64,000 nt of DNA from Epiperipatus broadwayi (GCA_028023455.1 JAQFVV010012420.1:1426001-1490000); one strand, 5' to 3'. Positions 11,647-21,340 are shown, counted from the first letter of the stretch. Notes: generated from the letters alone by a model not told the origin. Translations and numbers: made by a program.

Positions 11647-13578
11647 CCACTGCAGGATGAAGGTCTCTCCAAGTTCAATCCATCTTTTCCTATCTTTAGC
11701 TTCCCTTCCCCACATCACCCCTGCACACTTTCTTATTTCATCCATCCATCTCACATGTGGTCTCTTTCTGGGTCTTTTACAATCTCTTGGAATCCAGTTT
11801 AAAATTTCAATTGTCCATCTATTATCATCTCTTCTAACAATATGTCCAGCCCAACTCCACTTCAGTCTTTTAATTTTTTCAATGAGGTCAGTAACACCTG
11901 TTTGTTCTCTTACCCATACATTGCATTTTTGATCCCTTCTTGTTACTCCCAACATGCATCTCTCCATACTTCTTTGAGTGGTCTGAAGTCTCTGTATTGC
12001 TCTTCTATTAAGTGTCCAAGTCTCAGATCCATAAGTAAGAACTGGCAAAACACATTTATTAAAAACCTTCCTTTTCAAACACATAGGCATATTTCCTTTT
12101 AGTATCAAGTTATTTCTACCAAAAGCACTCCAACCAAGTTTAATTCTATGATTAATTTCATCCATTATGTTTCCATCTGTATTAATAATCTGACCAAGGT
12201 ATTTGTAACTGTTAACTTCTTCTAACTCATCATAATCAATCTTTATTTTCATATTTTGAGAAAATCTATTAAACATTACTTTAGTCTTTTTAACATTTAT
12301 CTTTAGTCCTACTTTCCTACTTTCATCTGATAACTCCTGCAACATTTCCTGTAGCTCTAAAGCATTATTTGCAAAAACAACTACATCATCTGCAAAATCT
12401 AAATGACTTAAATAATCTCCATTTACTTTCACCCCTTTAGCTTCCCATTTTAATCCACAAAATACTTCTTGCAGCACTGCTGTAAAAAGTTTTGGAGATA
12501 TGGAGTCACCCTGTCTTACACCCTTTTCAATGTTGATTTTCCTACTATCATTATGTAATCTAATTGTTGCTGTTGCATTTTTATAAATATTCTTTAAAAT
12601 ATGACAATATCCTGGATCTACACCTTGATGATCCAATGCTTTAATCACTGAAGAAATGTTTATAGAATCAAATGCCTTTTCATAGTCTACAAATCCTAAG
12701 CATAATGGCAACTCATATTCATTTGTCCTTTCTATAATTTCTCTCAATACCTGGATATGATCTACTGTACTAAAACCACTTTTAAATCCAGCTTGTTCTC
12801 TTGGTTGGTGGAAATCCAGTGTTTTCTGTAGACGAGTTGTAATTATCTTAGTAAAAATTTTGTATAAAACTGATAAAAGACTGATAGGTCTGTAATTTCT
12901 AATATCTTCTTTATCACCTTTTTTAAATATTAATATTAATACTGCATTCTTCCAATCATCTGGTACATCTTTATCATTTAGACATTTGGTATATAACTTT
13001 GCTAAAAAAATTTCTATTTCTTCACCTGCTTCTTTTAATATATCAATTATAATTCCATCATTACCTGGAGCCTTCCCTTTCTTCATAAATTTAATTGCAT
13101 GTCTCACTTCCTCATTCAAAATTCTGGGCAATTCAGAAGATATAATAGGTATAGGAGGCACTTGTTCTTTATTACTATATAATTCTTGATAGAAGTCTTC
13201 TACACATTTCATGATGTCATCTCTCTTTTTAGTAATAATGCCATCTTTTTTTCTTATTGCAGATATAAATTTCCTACCAATACCAAAATGTTGTTTTACA
13301 CTCTTTAGACTTTTATTCTCTTCTACAGCTTTCCTTGCTAGTTCACAATTATACTTTCTTATATCATTTTCAACTCTTTTCCACACCATTTTACAAAATT
13401 CGAGATATTCAATCTTTTTTAATGCATCATTGTTGTATATCCTCATATTCCTTCTTTTCTTCATAAATTCTCTAGTCTCAGTAGAAATTTTATTGGTCAA
13501 TTGCTGCTTTTTTCTACCAGCTATCTTTGTTGCAGTTTTTAAAAGTGTATCACTTATTTTCCTATTAATGTCATTCAA
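11629..13578 (-). CDS. RTE copy A: reverse transcriptase ORF (649 codons)
   Basis: An open frame for the RT and C-terminal region of an RTE LINE. Motifs in order: KGKAPGNDGI and ILKEAGEE (RT motif 1), NYRPISLLSVLYKIF, EQAGFKSGFSTVDHI, GFVDYEKAFDSI (first catalytic Asp), GVRQGDSISPKLF, HLDFADDVVVFANN (catalytic FADD), LKINVKKTKVMFN, YKYLGQIIN, LTYGSETWTLN, and the RTE-typical C-terminal RPRKRPHVRWMDEIRK. All catalytic residues are present. The first ATG used here is internal: the element's frame really continues upstream (NRFQVLVDFEHDSD precedes it) into the endonuclease. It could be read only as part of a fused endonuclease-RT protein, which is broken by the upstream frameshifts. Confidence 0.9.
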   Translation of the reverse strand: MNDINRKISDTLLKTATKIAGRKKQQLTNKISTETREFMKKRRNMRIYNNDALKKIEYLEFCKMVWKRVENDIRKYNCELARKAVEENKSLKSVKQHFGIGRKFISAIRKKDGIITKKRDDIMKCVEDFYQELYSNKEQVPPIPIISSELPRILNEEVRHAIKFMKKGKAPGNDGIIIDILKEAGEEIEIFLAKLYTKCLNDKDVPDDWKNAVLILIFKKGDKEDIRNYRPISLLSVLYKIFTKIITTRLQKTLDFHQPREQAGFKSGFSTVDHIQVLREIIERTNEYELPLCLGFVDYEKAFDSINISSVIKALDHQGVDPGYCHILKNIYKNATATIRLHNDSRKINIEKGVRQGDSISPKLFTAVLQEVFCGLKWEAKGVKVNGDYLSHLDFADDVVVFANNALELQEMLQELSDESRKVGLKINVKKTKVMFNRFSQNMKIKIDYDELEEVNSYKYLGQIINTDGNIMDEINHRIKLGWSAFGRNNLILKGNMPMCLKRKVFNKCVLPVLTYGSETWTLNRRAIQRLQTTQRSMERCMLGVTRRDQKCNVWVREQTGVTDLIEKIKRLKWSWAGHIVRRDDNRWTIEILNWIPRDCKRPRKRPHVRWMDEIRKCAGVMWGREAKDRKRWIELGETFILQWIDNGR

Positions 13579-13628
13579 ATCTGAATCATGTTCAAAATCT
13601 ACTAATACTTGAAACCGATTTGTAAGTT

Positions 13629-13982
13629 CTAATTTAAATTCATTAGAATGTTTCTGAAGATTAGGAATATCAACTGTATCACTGTAAATATTGTTTTTCT
13701 TAATAATTTTTGTCTCTCTAGTTTTGCATTAACATGTATCTTACATCTTACTAATCGATGATCACTTCCTGTGTTAAATTTATTAAGAACATTACAATCT
13801 TGAAATATGTATTTTCTGTTAGTCAAAATATAATCCAATTCTGCTGTACCTTCATTTGGATGCTTCCATGTCCATTTCCTTTTAACATTTTTCTCAAAAA
13901 AAGAATTCATAATATAAAGTTTTTCTTTTTTCTGCAAATTCCACAAGTCTATGTCCTCTCTCATTTCTATTACCATAACCAA
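13629..13982 (-). pseudogene. RTE copy A: endonuclease C-terminal part, shifted frame
   Basis: This frame carries KKEKLYIMNSFFEKNVKRKW, then TAELDYILTNRKYI and GSDHRLVRCKIHV, the last catalytic His motif of the APE domain. It overlaps the upstream frame by about 90 bases. Relative to copy B, homology leaves this frame near 13690-13720, around an A-rich run, and returns to the phase of the RT frame. The part before the overlap (MVMVIEMREDIDLW) is out-of-frame translation. Two single-base indels, or one plus a two-base change, explain the arrangement. Confidence 0.8.
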
Positions 13983-14598
13983 AATTACCTACAGCATTTT
14001 CATCTTTCATTTGTTTACCAATTCTAGCATTAAAGTCTCCCATAACAATTTTAAAATGTTGTTTACTCTGATCAAAAGCCTTTTGTACATCCATATAAAA
14101 ATCTTCTATAACTTCATCACTATGAGAACTTGTTGGGGCATAAACCTGAATTATCTGCATTTGGTATCTGCTATTAAGTTGTAAAACTAATCTTGCCACT
14201 CTGTCTGATACACCATCAATCTCCACAATGTTATTCTTCCATTTTTTATTTATAATGAATCCTACTCCACTTGTATTTCCAATATTTGTGCCTTTATAGT
14301 AGAGTATATGTCCACTTTTTAAATCAATTGTTTCTTCACCTTTTCTTCTAACTTCACAAAGTCCAATAATGTCCCATTTAATATAAGACAGTTCTTCTTC
14401 TAACTCTTGCAATCTTCCTTCACTTGAAAGTGATCTGCAGTTGTAAGTACCTAAATAAAAAGTCATCATCAAATGGCAGCCTGAGTCCGCAATCAGGGGA
14501 TTCTTAGCACCCTCCGCCTTCGGCCACCAACTGCTGCCTTGGTTGGTGACTTTACAGCCTCCTGGGAATAAGGGCCATGATTTATTTTTGTCTGTCAT
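13894..14598 (-). pseudogene. RTE copy A: AP-endonuclease-like domain
   Basis: The 234-codon frame is the N-terminal endonuclease of the RTE polyprotein, the nicking enzyme for target-primed reverse transcription. Visible motifs in order are LGTYNCRSLSSEGR (Asn of the EEP fold), GLCEVRRKGE (metal-binding Glu), VGFIINKKWK, IIQVYAPTS and VMGDFNARIG (Asp/Asn pair). The frame departs from homology near 13930, where copy A has one extra base in a T-run relative to copy B, and terminates at 13894. The true continuation lies in the overlapping frame 13629-13982, which carries TAELDYILTNRKYI and the SDHRLVRCKI motif. The start follows TDKNKSWPLFPGG, shared with copy B. Clade assignment to RTE rests on the RT and C-terminal motifs. 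Confidence 0.85.
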
Positions 14599-14849
14599 GA
14601 TTGTATATATTGAAAAAATATTCTTAAACTCGGAGGTAAAAAGCCAATAAACTCACCATGCTGGCTAATGCATGTTGGTGAGCAGCCCATCCATGTTCGT
14701 ATACTATATGAATAATCACATAGTAATAACAGCTGCAATGACAAGAACGTATGGAGTGGACATTAGGAATTTGCCCTGCTCAGTTCCTTTAAGGCCTCCA
14801 AGAGGAATCAAAGGGTCTCCTTTCAGTTAATAGCAAACTCCTTTCTGCA

Positions 14850-14852
<3 letters not shown>

Positions 14853-14906
<54 letters not shown>
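14853..14906. repeat. (AT)n microsatellite
   Basis: An uninterrupted AT dinucleotide run of about 54 bases that touches the 5' end of RTE copy A. It was possibly the insertion target. Confidence 0.95.
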
Positions 14907-14912
<6 letters not shown>

Positions 14913-15260
14913 AATAAAATGTCCGTTAATTAAAAACAAAATTGTAATTATAATTGAAATAATAAATTTAACGGTTTACAAACTATTATAAACAATCCTT
15001 AAATCCACAGAAGTACTTTTGGTTAATTTCTTAAACCTGCCTCAACTGCCATTAAATTAAAAAAAAAAAACAAAGCAGAAGCAAACGTCATCAATTGAAA
15101 TCCCACGAATTTCATATTTTAATGTTAGCAGCTTGTCAATTTATTAAATGCATTTTATTCATGTTTATAAAAATTGCCTCTTTAATTTTTCATTTATTAT
15201 GGTTTCTCTCTTCATGAAGAATTTTCACATTTTCAAAATCAAATTTAAATTTATATTTAC

Positions 15261-15655
15261 ATGTTTTTTCATGATCAAAGAAAACTGAAGAAGACATTAA
15301 ATCACCATTATTTTTTTCTTTTTACACGCTTATATAACAATTCATGCTCCCTCAATCTCTTCTCAATACTGCACCTAGATTCACCTATATATGATAGCAT
15401 ACAATCACAAAAAATTTGATATATGACATTACTTTTCTGCTTGACAGGTATAACATCCTTAGAATTATTGACTAATTTATTAATATTGTTTGGAACATAG
15501 AATGAAACATCAAACACATTCTTATATATATTCTTAAAAAATTTCACTTGTGGATTTGAAATAAATGGAATAGATATCCATTGTTTACTATTAATCTTCA
15601 TTTCCTTTAAATCAGTATACCTTTTTTTAAATTGACATGAAGTATAAAGTATTGG
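15261..15655 (-). pseudogene. PLE GIY-YIG endonuclease fragment
   Basis: The minus strand reads VNNSKDVIPVKQK, then SNVIYQIFCDCMLSYIGES (GIY-YIG core with a Cys pair) and IEKRLREHELLYK (catalytic Arg region), then stops at 15308. After a frame change the homology continues as SSVFFDHEKTCKYK into the left arm, with DFENVKILHEERN and two in-frame stops. The order linker - GIY-YIG - Arg - His-rich segment matches the C-terminal nuclease of endonuclease-bearing PLEs and the copies at 17.8, 27.0, 50.7 and 62.5 kb. The first ~40 residues of the long open frame (15655-15778) are antisense reading of the inverted arm and are not PLE protein. Confidence 0.75.
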
Positions 15656-15667
15656 CATAAAGTATGG

Positions 15668-15835
15668 AAATATAAATTTAAATTTGATTTTGAAAATGTG
15701 AAAATTCTTCATGAAGAGAGAAACCATAATAAAAGAAAAATTAAAGAGGTAATTTTTATAAACAGGAATAAAATGCATTTAATAAATCAACAAGCTGTTA
15801 ACATTAAAATACGAGATTCATGGGATTTGAATTGA
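15668..15835 (+). pseudogene. PLE nuclease C-terminus on the inverted arm
   Basis: On the plus strand a 55-codon frame reads KYKFKFDFENVKILHEERN, then NKRKIKEVIFINRNK, then HLINQQAVNIKIRDSWDLN and a TGA stop at 15833. This matches the end of PLE proteins (DFD..KV...E, R-K-I-KE, I-N). Unlike the left arm it has no internal stops, so the inverted copy is the better preserved one. It has no upstream coding of its own because it joins the minus-strand fragment near 15660. Confidence 0.75.
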
Positions 15836-15984
15836 TGACGTTTGCTCCTGCTTTGTTTTTTTTTTAATTTAATGGCAGTTGAGGCAGGTTTAAAAAATTA
15901 ACCAAAAGTAATTCTGCAGATTTAAGAATTGTTTATAATAATTTGTAAACCATTAAATTTATTATTTCAATATATATATATACA

Positions 15985-16950
15985 CACCCAGGTCTCTTTT
16001 TACGTGACTTATTTAACACGATTTTGAAGTTACGCGATTCGTGTTTCACCAGAAGTCGAACTTCGATATTGTGCTATTACTTTAAATAATAAATTTCGCA
16101 CACTTACGTCATATTGAAAGTAATAGCACATTATTGAAATTCAACTTTCAACTTAGTAATTTCAATATTTTCAGTGCTTTATAATAGTAAGATTTTATGC
16201 AATAATGAAATTAAAATCATGATTTCCACATTTTATGTATACACACATTAAATTTTACAAGATTATAATGTAAATTTGTTCAAACATTGTGCGTGCTAAT
16301 TTTGCAATTTAAATCTCATTCTGTTTTTGCTTTTTGAAAAAGAACATAATCAATTATTAATCATTTAGTGTCCGCAAGTTTATTTGGTTACCATTTATTT
16401 TTAAAAGGAGTAATAGCAGTGGGCACAATTAAAATTGAAAATTAAAGACAAAAATAAGAATTTAATTTTTAGTTGTTAGATTAATTACTAATTACATTGT
16501 CACCAGAAAACCATTAATTAACACAACATGAGAGTGACATTGGCGCTAGTTGTATTTCATCTTGTGAAGAATCTGATTTTTTTTGCAAACAAACCCGTTT
16601 ACCGGCAAATAGCGATAATAATTAAAACATGTATAAAAATATAAATTACTGTAAATTATGCATAAAAATATATTGTTTTGAATAAAATCAAATATTATAG
16701 TTAAAAAAAGTTTGTCTTGTATCAATTTTTTTCAAATTTGCAATTTTTTATTAGTCATATTTTATTTCCTTATTTTTTTTTTCGCGAATTTTAAAGTAAT
16801 TTTACATTGGTGCTTTGCTTTTACGTGATTTTTGAAAAATCACAGTCCGTATCCCCCCTTTTTCAAGGTAAGTTACGTCTATTTTTGCACGATTTCATTT
16901 GCGCGTGTTTTCTGAGGAACCTATCTATCGCGTAAAACGAGACCGAGGTG
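15985..16950. mobile_element. Nonautonomous TIR DNA element with TA flanks (pogo/mariner-type, tentative)
   Basis: The left end CACCCAGGTCTCTTTTTACGTGA and the reverse complement of the right end, CACCTCGGTCTCGTTTTACGCGA, form terminal inverted repeats of about 23 bp with a few mismatches. Both ends sit next to TA runs. The interior of about 920 bp has no long ORF. It includes a second, subterminal 'ttttacgtgatttttgaaaaatcac' near 16820. TA-flanked TIRs suggest the Tc1/mariner-pogo superfamily. No transposase is visible, so the superfamily is an inference. Confidence 0.65.
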
Positions 16951-16959
16951 TATATATAT

Positions 16960-17570
16960 ATTGTAATGAATGGTAGGTATACTGATATCCAATTCCAGAA
17001 GGTGTTACTAGGCCTGCAATCTAGAATATGAGTTTACTGGTAAGGATATCAAGTATAAATTCCCACACAGTTGTACCATCATTCAATCACATTTAAAACT
17101 GCTTCTAGATTGTGGAGAGCAGAAATTTTTTGAAAATATCAATTGGCAGAGCAGACAACCATAAATGTACACTAAAACAGATCTAATAATAAACAGAACA
17201 AAGTTTATTTATAGGACAATATAATACAGTTCAAGTCCAAATGTAACTACCCCTTTTATGTTGTCATATAATGCTTTTGTTATTTGGTAGCTTTAAATAT
17301 TACTATTCATAAATATTTTATATGATAAAGCTATATCATCTCTGAAGATGATTAAACAGTCCATTTTTTATATAATTTTATTAATATATATATATGTTAA
17401 AACGAATATATGTATTTTATATATATATATATATGTGTGTGTGTGTGCTTTGCACATAGATAATGAAGCTATTAAACATAAGTAAAATTATCAAAAGTTA
17501 CCGCCAAAGGTTTTTGGGATAGTTTATAGTCCCATATTCATGGCTACTTGTGTTTAGTTGAGAACTGTAA
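16960..17570. other. AT-rich noncoding DNA
   Basis: No gene or clear repeat is supported. There are short (TA)n and (TG)n runs around 17380-17450. Confidence 0.6.
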
Positions 17571-17579
17571 TATTAATGC

Positions 17580-18060
17580 AAATTTATGCAAATTCATATG
17601 AAGATGCTACATAGACCATTTTCAAAACAGAGAAAAGCAGGTCTCTCTTCTATTGATTGCTGCTGGGTCACTTACTATATAGTAAGCTTCCCTGACTTTG
17701 CATTTAATATCATTTATTTCAGAGCAAATGACAGTGGCTGTGGTGGGTAGAAAGGCATGGCCAGTGGCTCTCTCATGCTAAATGAAAATTGAATTGCCTT
17801 AAAGTTTTGTTTTAGTTCTGTTATAGAGATATCTATGGTGAGCTACTCTGGTTGCAATGTTGGTTTTAGTTTCTCCATAATATGCTGCCATACAATATCT
17901 TTGGGGGCAGGTGATTTTGTATACAACTTGAGGGGTGAGTTTGGGTTTGATCCTGTCTTTGGTGTTATTGATAAGACTATTGATGTTAGGAAGTGAATGG
18001 AAAAAACTATTTTAATAAAGATTCCAAACTTTCTGAAGTCACAACTTGACATATGACAAT
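17580..18060 (-). pseudogene. PLE GIY-YIG nuclease remnant
   Basis: A continuous minus-strand frame (about 18015 down to 17790) reads SLPNINSLINNTKDRIKPK, LTPQVVYKITCPQRYC, AAYYGETKTNIATRVAHH and RYLYNRTKTKL, then stop. This is the linker with its K-D motif, the GIY-YIG core, the catalytic Arg and a following His. After one or two stops the homology continues as HERATGHAF, ATVICSEINDIKC and KVREAYYI with a final IN. The order matches PLE C-termini. The 69-codon frame 17843-18052 is a different, overlapping frame and is not the real product. The RLYN.RTKT block resembles the remnant at 27.1 kb, suggesting one PLE family. Confidence 0.75.
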
Positions 18061-18375
18061 AATCTCCCCAGATAAATACCTTAAGGATTATTACTAATCA
18101 TTTATTAACCTAAAAATTATTAGAGATATAATTATAGTTCTTAGTGGATTATTTGTATTTGATAAATACTGATAAAATATAATAGAAATATGTGAGAAAT
18201 TGTGGCTGAGGTCAATGATTCAGAATGAAGTATATCTTCCAGTTTATAACCTTTTCTGGATATCTTTATTCATGATATAATGTATTTATATTTAAACAAA
18301 TTAATCAAATAAAAACATTACAAACAAACTGAGTGAATGTTTTCCTGAAGATTTGTGATGATGGTATTCTAGAAG
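18061..18375. other. AT-rich noncoding DNA
   Basis: I see no gene or repeat that I can support. Confidence 0.55.
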
Positions 18376-18379
18376 TATT

Positions 18380-18567
18380 TTTATATTGGACTATTTCCAC
18401 AATCTAATATGAGTATTGAATGTCTTTAGAAAACTATTAATAATAGCACAAACCTGTTTGATATGTTATTACTAACAGTTGATTGTATTTGGAATATTTA
18501 AATAAAGTTAAATTTTTCTAAAGACATTCAATACTCATATTAGATGATGAAAATTGTCCAATATAAA
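18380..18567. repeat. Small foldback element
   Basis: Arms at 18380-18432 and 18514-18567 are inverted copies ('atattggac.att', 'tctaatatgagtattgaatg', 'tctttagaaa'). The spacer is about 80 bases. It is MITE-like with no coding capacity. Confidence 0.75.
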
Positions 18568-18699
18568 AATAAAACTGTGTGAATATGTTTTTTAACGCAT
18601 ATAAAATACAAAAAGAAAATGAAAATTAATACAATAGATTATAGTTCATAAAAGATAATAGTAATTAAGTTAACTATAGTATTTATCTAGATTGTTTTC

Positions 18700-19232
18700 T
18701 TTTTGGTGTAATTATATATGTCATCAAGATATAGACCCAAGATACTGTCATATCCTGAAAAATATTTATAAAAATGCAACAGTAATAATTAGATTATATA
18801 ATGATACCAAAAAGATTAACATTGATAAGGGTATAGATGATTCCACATCTCCAAAACTTTTTCAGCATTGCTGCTGCAAAGTATTTTGTGGATTGAAATG
18901 GGAAGCTGAAGGAATAAAAGTAAATGAAGATTATTTAAATCATCTAGATTTTGCAGATAATGTAGTTGTTTTTGTAAATAATGCTTTAGAGTTTCAGGAA
19001 ATATTGCAAGAGACTGATGTGGAATTGGGAGTGGATATATTGTTAGAAGCTATGATAATAAATGGACAATTGGAATCTTAAACTGGATTCCAAGAGATTT
19101 TAGAAGATCTAGAAAGAGACCACACATGAGATAGATGGATGAAATAATGTGGAGAAGAGAGGCTAGAGATCGGACAAGATAGATTGAACTTGGAGAGATC
19201 TTCATTCTGCAGTGGATCGATAATGATTGAAA
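18700..19232 (+). pseudogene. RTE LINE, internally deleted copy C
   Basis: Plus-strand homology to the RT of copies A and B: ID.RYCHILKNIYKNATV, LYNDTKKINIDKG, SPKLF, VFCGLKWEAEGIKVN and HLDFADNVVVFVNNALE. The catalytic FADD has decayed to FADN. After 'LEFQEILQE' the sequence jumps about 490 bases of the element to its C-terminal part ('GGACAATTGGAATCTTAAAC', then the RKRPHVRWMDE region in broken frames). It ends at the element's 3' tail (TGCAGTGGATCGATAATGATTG). Both the 5' part and an internal block are missing. Confidence 0.85.
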
Positions 19233-19239
19233 ATGATTA

Positions 19240-19968
19240 TGATCATACTCATATATATATTACAAAAGGAATTCTAAAAATCAATAGCTATAATAAATTA
19301 AAAAAATTATCAAGTTAAAAAAATAAAAATAAAAGATTATAATTAAGAGGACAAAAAAATTAAAAAATAGTAAAGAATTTTTATGATAATTACAGAAAAA
19401 ATAATATTTTGTAAAAAACTAGACCTAATACAATACGTAGCAAACAAGAGTCCTTTAAAATTGTTTGAATATTTAAATTTAACAAAAGAGCAATTAATAT
19501 TGAAAAACATTTAGAAAAAAAAACCCAAGAAAAAAAATTGAAATATTTACAATTCACATTTATAAATGTAATAATAAAATTAGATTTTAATGTAACAAAA
19601 AGATTATTGATAGAATAAAATACAATTGAAAAAATTAACCATTTAAAAACAGGTGTTTCTTTTTTAATCGTGATGACCAACATAAAAAAATATCAAGCTT
19701 TTAAATCGTTATAAAAATATTTTAAAAAGTATATACAGTATGAATCATCAATGATTTTAAAAATCTCAACACCGCTTGCAATATCTTTTTCCGAATAATA
19801 AATGAATTTTTTAATTCAATATATTAAACAAGCATATAATTACAAAAATAACAATAAAATTAATAATTGAAAAATAAAATAAAATCATCTTTAAGTAAAG
19901 TCAAACTCTTGTCTTCTTTACAGAAAATTATAATAATCTCTATAATGTCTAAATTTACTTTATTAAAT
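19240..19968. other. AT-rich noncoding DNA
   Basis: No gene is supported. The 97-codon minus frame at 19390-19683 is Phe/Ile/Leu/Asn-rich, with no recognised domain and composition expected of AT-rich DNA. Confidence 0.6.
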
Positions 19969-19970
19969 TT

Positions 19971-20147
19971 TGCGGTATTCGAACTCAGACTTTTCACTCG
20001 ACCCTCATCTCTCCATGCCATCTCATATTGCTGATACACCTGATCACACATATGTTGAAAAGATAAATAATGTGATCAGATGGGTCAGCAATATGAGATG
20101 GCATGGAGAATTGAGGGTCGTTTGAAAGTCTAAGTTCGAATCCCGCA
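19971..20147. repeat. Inverted pair of tRNA-derived SINE-like units
   Basis: The left arm 19971-20049 (minus sense) and right arm 20071-20147 (plus sense) are about 85-90% identical inverted copies, separated by about 20 bases. Each unit reads TGTGATCAG, 'tcagcaatatgagatggcatggaga', 'gagggtcg', 'gtct.aGTTCGAATCCCGC'. The last block is a near-perfect tRNA box B. A degenerate box A lies around GATGGCATGGAG. The right unit is followed by (CA)n/(TA)n. Confidence 0.6.
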
Positions 20148-20149
20148 TA

Positions 20150-21210
20150 CATTACGCACACACACACATATATATATATGCAGGTTTAAGCCTGTATAGT
20201 CCATTTATTTATTAAATTTTGTAATATCTATCTTCATGAAAAAATAAAGTGAAATTTTAAATAGAAATAAATAAATGACCAAACATGCATACATTCTCAA
20301 CTAATGGCAGATAAGTATACATTGTGTATTGGTATTCCAACACACACCAGTGTATTTTATATTACTTCACAAACAGCCCTCCTCTCAGTCTTAATTGTAA
20401 AAATGTATTAAAAACTTGAGCAGAATCTTTAATTAAGATAACATTTTAAAATAATTTTTGAAGTTTAGCATTAATTAAAATGATAATCAATTTATCTGAG
20501 TATGTGTGAAGAAATGTACCTCTATTCACATTATAATCACAATAGAGTAATTTCGTAACAAAAGACTTACAAAAACTAACTAATTAGATTACCATTACTA
20601 TTTTTTATTAGAGTTCTTACTAACATGAACTTTGAGGGATGCTTTTCTGCCACAAAATTTATATATCATGGTATACTACTTAATAATGCTTTTATTTATG
20701 CAGGGAATAACAAGTGATTCATCATATTCTTCACAAAGGTAATAGATGTCTTTCTTTTCCAGGATCTTACATGATATCCAATGCTTATTTATTGAATGAT
20801 ATCAGTAAAATTAGAACAAAAAACTTAATTGCTTTAACTATATTGAACACACAGAGAATAAACAGACTTTGAATAAGTACCTGCAACCATTGATTTAAAC
20901 TAGCCTCTAAAAGCAATATTAATATTAATTAATTGTTTCATCTTTTTATTTGCATTATCCTGCAAACATAAATAAAAATTATCTGACAAATTTTGATGAT
21001 AACTTATACTCATTACTGCGTGTGTATTAAGTTTTTAAAAATTAAATATATATTTAATTTAAATAAGATTAACTTAAACAGAATAACATTCTTGAAATAA
21101 CTGAAATAAATTATACGAATAAACCAACATACAAATACTATTGAGATAGTATTTTACACATAAAAGAAAATTAATTTAGATGTAAATAAAATATTTGATT
21201 GAAAAGCAAC
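20150..21210. other. AT-rich noncoding DNA
   Basis: No gene is supported; there are only simple runs, including (CA)n and (TA)n at about 20157-20180. Confidence 0.6.
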
Positions 21211-21218
21211 ACATTTAT

Positions 21219-21300
21219 GTCTCTCTCTCTCTCTCTCTCTCTCTTTATATATATATATATATATATAGATAGAGAGAGAGAGAGAGAGAGATCTAGTGAT

Positions 21301-21339
<39 letters not shown>
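21219..21339. repeat. (CT)n-(TA)n-(GA)n-(TA)n compound microsatellite
   Basis: A CT run, TA run, GA run and second TA run in series form a long self-complementary stretch. The words CTAGTGATCC and GGATCACTAG flank the second TA run, which places a family A terminus on each side. The 63-codon frame across it is repeat-derived. Confidence 0.9.

Positions 21340-21340
<1 letters not shown>

Larger units (their letters stand above)
11592..14850 (-). mobile_element. RTE-type non-LTR retrotransposon, copy A (near-complete)
   Basis: A single minus-strand element of about 3.26 kb. It has a 5' untranslated region of roughly 250 bases (14600-14850), then APE-type endonuclease, reverse transcriptase and a short 3' tail ending in GATGATGATG and (TA)n. 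Copy B at 28.9-32.2 kb aligns over the whole length, so the boundaries are set by comparison. The endonuclease frame (start 14598) and RT frame (stop 11629) are in the same phase, but about 250 bases between them (13.70-13.93 kb) are read in another frame because of two compensating indels. The 5' side abuts a (TA)n run. Copy A lacks about 60 bases of the 5' region present in copy B (31870-31945). Confidence 0.9.
14930..15980. mobile_element. Penelope-like element fragment with ~310-bp self-inverted 3' end
   Basis: Arms at about 14930-15260 and 15660-15980 are reverse complements with about 5-10% differences by eye. The unique centre (15261-15655) encodes a minus-strand GIY-YIG nuclease segment. 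The left arm continues this PLE on the minus strand into its C-terminus and 3' untranslated region. The right arm is an inverted copy of exactly that 3' part. PLEs are known to occur as complex tandem and inverted arrangements, and this one is a compact example. The right arm abuts the TA-flanked TIR element at 15985. Confidence 0.8.

Noticed and set aside
11588-13612. Plus-strand frames (11588-11932, 11842-12102, 12986-13189, 13211-13612) and similar ones over copy B
   Set aside because: They are antisense shadows of the RTE reverse transcriptase and endonuclease.
15285-15304. CTGAAGAAGACATT on the plus strand as another hammerhead-like motif
   Set aside because: It is antisense to PLE coding sequence and lacks the stem and GAAA.
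19390-19683. 97-codon hydrophobic minus-strand ORF as a membrane protein gene
   Set aside because: Composition is what AT-rich DNA gives by chance; no domain, no neighbours, no repeated occurrence.
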